A stretch of DNA of 5,726 nt, taken from positions 1 to 5,726 of the forward strand of contig JAHZNX010000164.1 in NCBI GenBank assembly GCA_020028375.1, given 5' to 3'. The DNA comes from Betaproteobacteria bacterium. Lineage in GTDB: Bacteria > Pseudomonadota > Gammaproteobacteria > Burkholderiales > SG8-41. Positions within the stretch are counted from its first letter, which is position 1, and every line of letters begins with the position of its first letter. The translations under genes and the position numbers were made by a program. The notes beneath the pieces were generated by a model. It searched no databases and had not been told where the DNA came from. It saw only the letters and a program-made list of their open reading frames with translations. This document shows positions 1 through 5,726 of this stretch, in pieces.

Positions 1-2300
1 ATTGCATGCCAGACGCGCGCCGGCGTGTAGGGGAGATCGAGGCGGTCGATGCCGAGCGGCCACAGCGCGTCCAGCACCGCATTCGCGGCAGCGGGAACTG
101 CGCCGGTCGTACCGGCTTCGCCGCCGCCCTTGGCGCCGAGCGGATTGTGTGGCGACGGCACCGAATGGTCGTAGAGATGCGCCGCGCGCAGCACCGGGGC
201 GCGCGGCATGGTGTAGTCCATGAAGCTGCCGGTCAGGAGCTGCCCGGACGCGCGGTCGTAAATGCAGTGCTCGCACAGCACCTGCCCGAGGCCCTGCACG
301 ACCCCGCCGTGGATCTGGCCCTCGAGCAGCACGTGATTCAACACGCGGCCGCAGTCATCCACCGCGACGTAGCGCTCGACGCGTATTTCGCCGGTGTCCG
401 GGTCGATCTCGACCTCCGCCACGTGCGCTCCGCCGGGGAAAGTCCGCGTGAGCTGGATCTCGCCGAGCGCATCGAGCGGATGCGGGGAGGCACTCGCATG
501 CTTCGCGGCGAGCTCCGCGATGCCGATGGAGGCGCCCCGGCCGCGGACCCGGTAGCGCCCGCCTTCGAACACCACGTTCTCCGCGCGCGCCTTGAGCGCC
601 GCCGCCGCCAGCGCGTGGCCCTTGCGGATCACCTCACGCGCGGCGTGCACCATCGCGCCGCCGTGCGAGATCATCGAGCGCGAGGAGATGGTGCCCTCGC
701 CCGCGAGCGCAGGTCCCAGCGGATCGCTCGCGCGCAGCGTGATACTTCCCGCATCCATGCCGAGGACCTGCGCGACGATCTCCGGGAACACCGTCTCGTG
801 CCCCTGGCCCGAGGGCCCCGCCAGCGCGTAGACGCGCGCCTTGCCCGAGGCGTCGAAGCGGATCACGGCTTGCTCCCGGGGGCTCGCGCCGCCGCCGGAG
901 GGCTCGATGAAGATCGCGCAGCCGATGCCGCGGAGCTTTCCGCGCCGCGCGGCATCCGCCCGGCGCGCCTCGAACGTGCTCCACTGCGAGTGCTTCACCG
1001 CGCGCTCGAGGAGGCCGGGCGGATCACCGCTGTCGTAGACGAAGGCCGCGATCGGCGTTTGGTACGGAAAAGCCTCCTTCGGGATGAGGTTGCGCCGGCG
1101 GAGCTCCACGCGGTCGATGCCGGTCTCGCGCGCTGCCGCCTCCACCAGGCGCTCGACGAGGTAGCTCACGTTGGGCCGCCCCGCGCCACGGTAGGCGGAG
1201 GTCGGGGTCGTGTTGGTCAGCGCCAGGCGGTGGCGGCCGTAGAGCGCCGGAATGCGGTAGGCATTCGACACGTGTGCGGTGGTGGTCAGCGTGTTGATGA
1301 GGGGGCCGGGCTGCGACAAGTACGCCCCGGAGTTCACGATCCAGTCGAAGCGGATGGCGAGAAAGCGGCCGTGGCGGTCGAGCGCGAGCTCGCCGCTCAA
1401 CCGCGCCGCGCGGCCATGGTAGTCGCTCACGAAGGTCTCCGCGCGCGAGGAGACCCACTTGACCGGCCGGCCGAGCGTCTTCGCCGCGAGCACCGCGGCG
1501 CAGTACTCGACGTAGGCATCGGAGCGGATGCCGAACGCGCCGCCCACGTCCTGCGCGTGCACGCGGAATTTTTCCGCCGGGATGCCGGTCACGCCGGCGA
1601 GCCCCGCCAGCATGAGCGAGATGCCCTGGGTGCTGGCGTAGAGATCGTAGGTCCCGGTCGCGGCATCGTGCGCGGCCAGGCACGCCTTCGGCTCCATCGG
1701 GTTGCCGACCATGCGGTTCGACTTGAGCGTCAACCGCGTCACGTGCGCCGCCTGCGCGAAAGCGTGCGCCGTCCGCGCCTCGTCGCCGTACTCGTAGTCG
1801 AAGCAGAGATTGCCGGGGATATCAGCATGGAGCAGCGGCGCGCCCGGCGCGAGGGCGGCCTCTTCGTCCACGACCGCCGGCAGGTCGCGGTATTTGACCG
1901 CGATCGCTTCGGCGCCGTCCTGCGCGACGGCGGCGCTCGTTGCGACCACCATCGCCAGTTCCTGCCCGACGAAGCGCACGCATTCGCCGGCGAGCACGTC
2001 GCGGTGCGGCACCTTGAGCGCCGCCCCGCCCCTGCCGGGATACTTCACCAGCGGCGGCGCGACCTTGAAGCCGGCCCGGGTCGTATCCGCGCCGGTCAGC
2101 ACGGCGACGACGCCGGGCGCGGCGAGCGCGGGCCGCGCATCGAGGGACACGATTTGCGCGTGCGCGCGGTCCGAGCGCAGGAAAAACGCGTGGAGCTGCC
2201 CCGGCAGATTCCAGTCGGCGGTGTAGCGTCCGCTTCCGGTGATGAGCCGCGCATCCTCGCGCCGGCCCTTGAACGCGGGCGTTGTCTTTCGGTCGGTCAT
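1..2300 (-). CDS. Xanthine dehydrogenase family protein, molybdopterin-binding (large) subunit; C-terminus cut by window edge
   Basis: Large subunit of a molybdenum hydroxylase (xanthine oxidase/CoxL-like superfamily), which binds the Mo-cytosine-dinucleotide cofactor and hydroxylates an unidentified substrate. The minus-strand frame stays open from ATG 2300 to base 1: about 766 residues, with only a few expected to be missing. The N-terminal a/b-hammerhead domain begins with FKGRREDARLITGSGRY (about residues 10-26). Cofactor-domain motifs follow in order: QDVGGAFG (250-257), AYRGAGRP (369-376), GQGHET (near 498-503) and KGGGEAG (724-730), in which E728 is the expected catalytic base. AYRGAGR replaces the AYxCSFR loop of true (form I) CO dehydrogenase, so the substrate is probably not CO. 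No Shine-Dalgarno is obvious before ATG 2300; GTG 2327 is the only upstream in-frame alternative before a stop. FAD and 2Fe-2S partner subunits are not in the window and could lie beyond the left edge. Confidence 0.93.
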   Translation of the reverse strand, partial: MTDRKTTPAFKGRREDARLITGSGRYTADWNLPGQLHAFFLRSDRAHAQIVSLDARPALAAPGVVAVLTGADTTRAGFKVAPPLVKYPGRGGAALKVPHRDVLAGECVRFVGQELAMVVATSAAVAQDGAEAIAVKYRDLPAVVDEEAALAPGAPLLHADIPGNLCFDYEYGDEARTAHAFAQAAHVTRLTLKSNRMVGNPMEPKACLAAHDAATGTYDLYASTQGISLMLAGLAGVTGIPAEKFRVHAQDVGGAFGIRSDAYVEYCAAVLAAKTLGRPVKWVSSRAETFVSDYHGRAARLSGELALDRHGRFLAIRFDWIVNSGAYLSQPGPLINTLTTTAHVSNAYRIPALYGRHRLALTNTTPTSAYRGAGRPNVSYLVERLVEAAARETGIDRVELRRRNLIPKEAFPYQTPIAAFVYDSGDPPGLLERAVKHSQWSTFEARRADAARRGKLRGIGCAIFIEPSGGGASPREQAVIRFDASGKARVYALAGPSGQGHETVFPEIVAQVLGMDAGSITLRASDPLGPALAGEGTISSRSMISHGGAMVHAAREVIRKGHALAAAALKARAENVVFEGGRYRVRGRGASIGIAELAAKHASASPHPLDALGEIQLTRTFPGGAHVAEVEIDPDTGEIRVERYVAVDDCGRVLNHVLLEGQIHGGVVQGLGQVLCEHCIYDRASGQLLTGSFMDYTMPRAPVLRAAHLYDHSVPSPHNPLGAKGGGEAGTTGAVPAAANAVLDALWPLGIDRLDLPYTPARVWHA

Positions 2301-2313
2301 GAATGCGGGAACG

Positions 2314-2332
2314 GACGGGCTGTTCACCCGTC
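2314..2332. repeat. Small inverted repeat between kinase and hydroxylase genes
   Basis: GACGGG (2314-2319) and CCCGTC (2327-2332) form a perfect 6-bp stem around a 7-base loop. It lies in the 53-bp gap just after the kinase stop and 14 bases upstream of the hydroxylase ATG. On the minus strand it is not followed by a T-run, so it is not a convincing intrinsic terminator. It could be an mRNA structure or chance in GC-rich DNA. Confidence 0.3.
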
Positions 2333-2353
2333 ACTGCGCCACGCCGATCGGCC

Positions 2354-3664
2354 TCATCGGCCGGGCATGGTATTGGCAAGCTCGAGGCGTTCGGCGAGGT
2401 TGCGCACCAGCGCCCGGGTGAGATAGAGCTGCGCGCCCGCGCTCATCCGGGCGAGCGCCTCCGGCTCGAATTCGGCGAGCAGCAGCTCCCTCACGGACAC
2501 CACCGTCGCGCTCCGCGGCGCCGCGCCCTCGCGGATGAACGCCATTTCGCCGAAGCATTCGGTTTCGCGGATGATATTGAGCAGCTGCCCGCCGCGCGTG
2601 ACCTTCACCTCTCCCTTGGCGAGGAAGTACAGCTTCCGGCCCCTGTCGTTCTCGCGCATGATCGTCGCGTTCGCCGGGACCCGCACCCAGGTCGCTGCGC
2701 GCGCGAGCTCCCACAGCTCCACGTCGGACAGCCCGGCCAGCGACGGCACCCGCTTCAGCGCGACGTATTTCTCGCTGTCGGGGATCACGCCAGGCGGCAG
2801 CGACTTTTCAGCTACCGCCGACAACGCGAGGGCGAAGTCGTGCCAGGACGGGTAGCGTTGCTCGGGCTTCTTGGCGAGCGCGCGCAGCAGGACGGCGTCG
2901 ATCTCCTTCGGCAAGTCGCCGCGCACCTTGCTCGGCCCGAGCGGCGGCTGCTGGAGGATCTTCCGTCGCAGCACCTCCAGGGTGTCCGCCGCGAACGGGC
3001 GCTGGCCGGTCAACAGCTCGTAGAGCACCACGCCGAGCGAGTACATGTCGCTGTGGAAGGTGAGCCCCTGGCGCTGCAGTTGCTCGGGCGACATGTAAAA
3101 CGGCGAGCCCATCTCCGCCGATTGCACCACCTGGCTCATGCGCAGGTACGCCGCGCCGAAATCCGAGATCTTGACCTCGCCGCTCTGCGCGAGCATGAGG
3201 TTCGCCGGCTTGATGTCGCGGTGGACGATCCCCTCCCTGAAGGCGTATTCAAGCGCGCCGCAGCACTTGAAGCCGAGCTGGAGCACGTCCGCGACCGGCA
3301 GCAGCTGCCCCGGCTGGGTGTACCGCGACAGGTCATGACCCTCGACATATTCCATCGCGATGTAGCCGGAATGCTCCTGCATCGCCGCGTCGAGTATCGC
3401 CGCAATGTGCGGATGCCTGAGCTTGCCGGCGAGCGAGGCCTCGTTGAGGAACTGCTGGCGGTAAACGGTCCCGAACTCGGGATCGCGGAATACTTCGGGC
3501 TCGATCGTCTTCAGCGCCACTTCCCTGCCGGAAAACGTGTCCTTCGCCAGGTAGACGGTGCCCGTTGCGCCCTTCCAGATGAGCTTCTGGACCTCGTACT
3601 TCCCGACCTGGAGGCTCAGTTCCATTCCAATGGGCTGGGTTCTTTCCAATGGAGCGTGGCTCAC
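2354..3664 (-). CDS. Ser/Thr protein kinase with C-terminal cyclic-nucleotide-binding (CNB) domain
   Basis: Predicted cytoplasmic Hanks-type kinase of 436 residues with no membrane segment, suggesting cyclic-nucleotide-responsive phosphorylation. Numbering from GTG 3664: the kinase domain spans about 22-285, with P-loop WKGATGTV (30-37), VALK lysine K52, helix-C E75, hinge MEYV, catalytic HRDIKPAN (148-155), DFG (168-170), MSPEQ (191-195) and SDMYSLG with D206. The CNB domain spans about 304-420, with phosphate-binding-cassette signatures FGEMAF (371-376) and PRSATV (383-388). The first P-loop glycine is Trp30 (TGG). Start choice: GTG 3664 is preceded by GGGAG at 9-base spacing; ATG 3625 (423 residues) starts just before the domain but has no clear Shine-Dalgarno; ATG 3724 adds basic low-complexity sequence across a hairpin. 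Substrate and ligand are unknown. The gene follows the YHS gene on the same strand after 128 bp. Confidence 0.92.
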   Translation of the reverse strand: MSHAPLERTQPIGMELSLQVGKYEVQKLIWKGATGTVYLAKDTFSGREVALKTIEPEVFRDPEFGTVYRQQFLNEASLAGKLRHPHIAAILDAAMQEHSGYIAMEYVEGHDLSRYTQPGQLLPVADVLQLGFKCCGALEYAFREGIVHRDIKPANLMLAQSGEVKISDFGAAYLRMSQVVQSAEMGSPFYMSPEQLQRQGLTFHSDMYSLGVVLYELLTGQRPFAADTLEVLRRKILQQPPLGPSKVRGDLPKEIDAVLLRALAKKPEQRYPSWHDFALALSAVAEKSLPPGVIPDSEKYVALKRVPSLAGLSDVELWELARAATWVRVPANATIMRENDRGRKLYFLAKGEVKVTRGGQLLNIIRETECFGEMAFIREGAAPRSATVVSVRELLLAEFEPEALARMSAGAQLYLTRALVRNLAERLELANTMPGR

Positions 3665-3673
3665 AACCGTTGA

Positions 3674-3678
3674 CTCCC
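3674..3678 (-). promoter_or_regulatory. Putative ribosome binding site favouring the kinase GTG start
   Basis: Minus-strand GGGAG lies 9 bases before GTG 3664. The alternative ATG at 3625 has only a GGAAAG 16 bases away, which is too far. This site is the reason for choosing the GTG start. Confidence 0.45.
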
Positions 3679-3691
3679 GATCCTGCGTTCT

Positions 3692-3713
3692 CCTTCCCCT
3701 TGATGGGGAAAGG
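3692..3713. repeat. Intergenic hairpin between YHS and kinase genes
   Basis: TTCCCC (3694-3699) pairs with GGGGAA (3705-3710) around the loop TTGAT, and a bulged A3711 lets CC/GG extend the stem. It lies in the gap between the YHS stop and the kinase start. Short C-rich/G-rich hairpins of this look recur between genes in many proteobacterial genomes, so it may be a dispersed intergenic repeat. There is no T-run after it on the minus strand, so a classical terminator is doubtful. Confidence 0.45.
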
Positions 3714-3792
3714 GTTCGTTTCATTAAACCACAGATGCGCGCGTCACGCCTTCCGCAGGCCGAGCGTCCCGGCAAGCCATGAGGCAACGATA

Positions 3793-4233
3793 TCAGCGCT
3801 GCAGCACCGCGGGCCAGTTCGCGTCCGCTTTGCGGATGTGGCCCGGGATATCCTTGTTCCAGCGCTCGCGGACGCCCAGGCTGTAGTTGAGGAAAAGTTT
3901 TCCGTCTACGATCGACCACGCCGCCGGGTCGATGTCCGCCGTATAGCCCTGCGCAACCGCGTAGGCGCAGTAGCCGCCATACTGTGGCGCGTAGCGCTCG
4001 GGGTCGGCGGCGAACTTCTCACGGTTCTCCGCGCTGGCGAAGTACCAGGTCGTTCCGCGCCAGAGATGGCTTAACTGCTTCGAGCCCTTCACCGGCCCCT
4101 TGCGGTCGAAATATGCCACCGGGTCGTAGCTGCGGATTGCGCCTTCACGGTCGGAGAACACCGGCGGCTTCTGCGCCATCACGGCAGGGGACAGCAGGAT
4201 CGCGGCAATCAATACCAGGGTGTGCGTTGACAT
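3793..4233 (-). CDS. Secreted YHS domain-containing protein
   Basis: A 146-residue protein predicted to be exported. It has a hydrophobic signal peptide (about 1-20, ending SPAVMA before QKPP) and no further membrane segment. The mature part carries a YHS-domain pattern: SYDPVAYF (35-42), the WRGTTWYFASAENREKF region (58-74), PERYAPQYGGYCAYAV (78-93) and a C-terminal GKLFLNYS (111-118) plus NWP (139-141). YHS domains are associated with metal binding, but no biochemical role is known for this small periplasmic subfamily. Some relatives carry database names containing '(seleno)protein'; here Cys89 of GGYCA is encoded by TGC, so this copy is an ordinary cysteine form. The start is supported by GGAG (4242-4245) 8 bases before ATG. 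It is first of three co-oriented genes and divergent from the Bug gene. Confidence 0.9.
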   Translation of the reverse strand: MSTHTLVLIAAILLSPAVMAQKPPVFSDREGAIRSYDPVAYFDRKGPVKGSKQLSHLWRGTTWYFASAENREKFAADPERYAPQYGGYCAYAVAQGYTADIDPAAWSIVDGKLFLNYSLGVRERWNKDIPGHIRKADANWPAVLQR

Positions 4234-4241
4234 GGGCCATG

Positions 4242-4245
4242 CTCC
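4242..4245 (-). promoter_or_regulatory. Ribosome binding site of the YHS gene
   Basis: Minus-strand GGAG, 8 bases before ATG 4233, fixes the start at the residue that begins the signal peptide. Confidence 0.6.
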
Positions 4246-4280
4246 GTTGTCGGATAGAATTGTGCCTCACCCCCTGATAC

Positions 4281-4285
4281 GGAGG
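4281..4285 (+). promoter_or_regulatory. Strong ribosome binding site for the interrupted Bug start
   Basis: GGAGG is 5 bases upstream of ATG 4291 and is the best Shine-Dalgarno in the window. It shows that translation originally began at 4291. It is about 29 bases from GTG 4315, too far to serve that codon directly. Confidence 0.75.
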
Positions 4286-4290
4286 ACGTC

Positions 4291-4311
4291 ATGCGTCGTT
4301 TGCAGGCATGA
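4291..4311 (+). other. Truncated signal-peptide leader of the Bug gene (premature TGA)
   Basis: ATG 4291 reads MRRLQA and then meets TGA at 4309-4311. The frame is the same as the binding protein that follows (4315 minus 4291 is eight codons), and the continuation FVVLAGLLSG-MALAQ is the hydrophobic core and cleavage region of a signal peptide. The leader supplies the positively charged n-region (RR). One base change, for example TGG to TGA, would explain the stop. As written it would be translated as a six-residue peptide, ending three bases before GTG 4315. Confidence 0.75.
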
Positions 4312-4314
4312 TTT

Positions 4315-5256
4315 GTGGTTCTCGCCGGCCTCCTGTCCGGCATGGCGCTTGCCCAGAGTTATCCCGCACGGCCGATCCGGATGATCGTGCCGCAGGCGCC
4401 CGGGAGCGCCTCCGACACGATTGCGCGCCTGATCGCCGCCGAGCTCACCAGCCAGATGAAGCAGCAGGTCGTCGTGGACAACCGCCCCGGCGGGGCGCTG
4501 CAACTGGGGCTGGAACTGACCTCAAGGGCCACTCCCGACGGCTACACCATCGGCTACGCCATGATCGGGGCGCTCGCAATCAGCCCCAACATGCTGCGCA
4601 AGCCGCCGCTCGACGTGCAGAAAGACTTGCTGCCGATCTCCCAGACGACGACCGGCCAGATGCTGCTTGCCGCCGGGCCGTCGACGCCGTTCAAGAGCGT
4701 GGGCGACGTGGTCAGCTACGCGAAACAGAATCCGGACAAGTTTTTCAACGCGTCGTCCGGCAACGGCACGCCGGGCCACGTCGGCTTCGAGCTCTTCAAG
4801 TTCATGACCGGCACGCAGATCGTCCACGTCCCCTACAAGGGCGGGGCGGCGGGCATCGCCGATCTCATCTCAGGGCAGGTGCACCTCATGCTGGAGAGCA
4901 CGAACTCGATCACGCCGTTCGCCAAAGCGGGCCGGGTGCGCGCGCTGGCGGTGACCAGCGCCAAGCGTACGGCGGCGCTGCCGGACGTGCCGACGGTCGC
5001 GGAGGCGGGCGTGCCCGGCTACGAAGCGACGACGTGGACCGGCATCGTCGGGCCGGTCGGCCTGCCGAAGCCGATCGTGGCGCGGCTGAATGCCGAACTC
5101 GTCAAGGCCGTTGCATCGCCGACGTTCCGGGAAAAGGCCGCCGCGATCGGCTCCGAGGCGGTCAGCAGCACACCGGAGCAATTTGGCGCGTTCATACGCA
5201 GCGAGTACGCCAAGTGGGGTGAAGTCGTCAGACGTTCAGGGGCGAAGATCGATTGA
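4315..5256 (+). CDS. Bug-type tripartite tricarboxylate transporter substrate-binding protein; signal peptide interrupted
   Basis: Periplasmic solute-binding protein of the Bug/TctC family, which captures carboxylates or related small acids, usually for a TctAB-type carrier; no carrier genes are in this window. From GTG 4315 it has 313 residues. Family signatures: YPARPIRMIVPQAPGSASD (16-34) with conserved D34, DNRPGGA (55-61), NASSGNGTPGHVG, HVPYKGG (171-177) and LPDVPTVAEAG (222-232), running intact to TGA at 5254-5256. The natural start appears to be ATG 4291, which would give a normal 321-codon frame, but TGA 4309 interrupts it. Restart at GTG 4315 gives a short hydrophobic signal (cleavage near ALA|Q, residue 13) lacking the basic n-region, so export may be poor. 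The rest is undamaged, pointing to a very recent lesion, a sequence error or tolerated reinitiation. The gene is convergent with the DUF2237 gene, 10 bp away. Confidence 0.88.
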   Translation: MVLAGLLSGMALAQSYPARPIRMIVPQAPGSASDTIARLIAAELTSQMKQQVVVDNRPGGALQLGLELTSRATPDGYTIGYAMIGALAISPNMLRKPPLDVQKDLLPISQTTTGQMLLAAGPSTPFKSVGDVVSYAKQNPDKFFNASSGNGTPGHVGFELFKFMTGTQIVHVPYKGGAAGIADLISGQVHLMLESTNSITPFAKAGRVRALAVTSAKRTAALPDVPTVAEAGVPGYEATTWTGIVGPVGLPKPIVARLNAELVKAVASPTFREKAAAIGSEAVSSTPEQFGAFIRSEYAKWGEVVRRSGAKID

Positions 5257-5266
5257 CGCGCAAGTG

Positions 5267-5540
5267 TCAGTGCAGGTCGAGGGCGTGGCGCGTCAGCGCC
5301 GAGAGCGGCGCGTACTTGAGCACCTGCTCGTGGGTCGCCTCGAGCACGACGCGCGGCGCCATGCCCGCTTCCCACGCCTCGACCCAGCGCAGCACGTGCA
5401 GGCACCAGCGGTCGCCGGGCTTCAGCCCGCGGAAGCGCATTGCAGCAGCCGTCGCGGAAATAGCCGGTGACCGGGTCGTAGCTGCACGCGAGCAGCGCTC
5501 CGCCGAGGACGTTCCTTTCCTTGGGTAGCTCCTCGCTCAT
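5267..5540 (-). pseudogene. DUF2237 family gene with internal deletion and frameshift
   Basis: The start frame from ATG 5540 gives a clear DUF2237 N-terminus: NVLGGALLACSYDPVTGYF then RDGCCN (residues 10-34). After codon AAT (5439-5441) the similarity moves to another frame, where FRGLKPGDRWCL and VVLEATHEQVLKYAPL lead to a TGA at 5267-5269. The family middle expected between RDGCCN and the FPGL-PGDRW motif, roughly 35-40 residues including VCAxMT and GNDLSTP, is absent, so the loss is about 110 nt and not a multiple of three. The start frame instead runs on out of register and antisense to the Bug gene, to 5019. DUF2237 proteins are small (about 120 residues), cysteine-rich and of unknown function. 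There is no Shine-Dalgarno before ATG; the gene begins 12 bp after the upstream cyclase stop, suggesting coupling in an operon. Confidence 0.85.
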
Positions 5541-5552
5541 TCAAAAATCGAC

Positions 5553-5726
5553 TTATTTGATGGCCATGGGGTTGATGGGCGAGCCCACTGCTCCGGTGAT
5601 CGGCAGCGGCGGGCCGCAGAACAGGAACTCGTAGACCCGGTCCCGCGCGCAGTCGTCGGCGAGGTCCTTGAGATAGAAGATCTCGCCCATGGTGATGCCG
5701 ACCATGGGGATGATGATCCAGTGCCA
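5553..5726 (-). CDS. Cyclase family protein (PF04199, kynurenine formamidase-like), C-terminal fragment
   Basis: Only the last 57 residues are inside the window, reading from the right edge to TAA 5553-5555. They begin WHWIIIPMVGITMGEIFYL and end CGPPLPITGAVGSPINPMAIK, the typical C-terminal strand and G-SP-NP tail of bacterial cyclase-family proteins. These are metal-dependent hydrolases related to arylformamidase; the metal-binding HxGTHxDxPxH motif would lie beyond the edge, so neither activity nor substrate can be judged. The gene is co-oriented with the DUF2237 gene, 12 bp upstream of its ATG, consistent with one transcript. Confidence 0.82.
   Translation of the reverse strand, partial: WHWIIIPMVGITMGEIFYLKDLADDCARDRVYEFLFCGPPLPITGAVGSPINPMAIK

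Noticed and set aside
1..2300. Form I carbon monoxide dehydrogenase large subunit (CoxL)
   Set aside because: The diagnostic AYxCSFR loop is absent; AYRGAGR is present instead.
6..2426. Very long plus-strand open frame (806 codons) opposite the hydroxylase
   Set aside because: Its translation is arginine- and alanine-rich with no recognisable domain, and the opposite strand carries all the conserved motifs of the molybdenum hydroxylase. It is a GC-driven shadow frame.
2303..3673. Long plus-strand open frame (456 codons) opposite the kinase
   Set aside because: It has no domain-like sequence and is fully antisense to a kinase whose motifs are intact. Shadow frame.
4227..4260. TTGACA (4227-4232) and TAGAAT (4255-4260) as a sigma-70 promoter for the Bug gene
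   Set aside because: The hexamers are good but the spacer is 22 bp, well outside the usual 16-19, and TTGACA overlaps the complement of the YHS start codon, so it may be coincidental.
4309..4311. TGA read as tryptophan or selenocysteine
   Set aside because: The kinase, YHS and Bug genes all end on TGA and use TGG for Trp, so global recoding is contradicted. Selenocysteine in a signal peptide has no rationale, and I see no obvious SECIS-like hairpin right after it.
4308..5222. ATG overlapping the premature TGA (ATGA) and opening a 304-codon frame
   Set aside because: The overlap looks like translational coupling, but the frame is out of register with the Bug protein and gives a low-complexity Arg/Gly/Ala product without family signatures.
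5257..5266. Bidirectional terminator between the convergent Bug and DUF2237 genes
   Set aside because: The gap is only 10 bp and contains no inverted repeat or T-run.

Overview
This GC-rich window, roughly two-thirds G+C by eye, most resembles a betaproteobacterium, probably of the Burkholderiales. The best pointer is a Bug-type solute-binding protein, a family greatly expanded in that group. The molybdenum hydroxylase, the YHS-domain lipoprotein-like secreted protein family and the DUF2237/cyclase pair also fit. The assignment is inference, because no rRNA or marker gene is present.

Layout. From the left edge to 2300, on the minus strand, lies an almost complete molybdopterin-binding subunit of a xanthine dehydrogenase/CO-dehydrogenase-like hydroxylase; only its last few residues are cut off. 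Upstream on the same strand is a soluble Ser/Thr protein kinase fused to a C-terminal cyclic-nucleotide-binding domain (2354-3664). Next comes a small secreted YHS-domain protein (3793-4233). These three co-oriented genes are separated by 53 bp and 128 bp, so a shared transcript is possible but not shown. A 57-bp divergent gap leads to a plus-strand Bug/TctC-type periplasmic binding protein (to 5256). Ten bases beyond its stop, in convergent orientation, is a DUF2237 gene (5267-5540) and, 12 bp upstream of it, the C-terminal 57 residues of a cyclase-family (PF04199) metal hydrolase that runs off the right edge.

Notable points. Two genes carry lesions about 1.1 kb apart. The Bug gene has a strong Shine-Dalgarno and ATG at 4291, but an in-frame TGA at codon 7 interrupts its signal peptide, leaving a GTG at 4315 as the only nearby restart. 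The DUF2237 gene keeps both conserved ends but lacks the middle of the domain, and the two ends are in different frames. The kinase has an intact catalytic core but Trp replaces the first glycine of its P-loop. The window looks like ordinary accessory metabolic and signalling chromosome. I see no CRISPR array, mobile element, tRNA or rRNA, and no clear evidence of a new multi-gene system; the kinase-CNB fusion and the two broken genes most deserve a second look.
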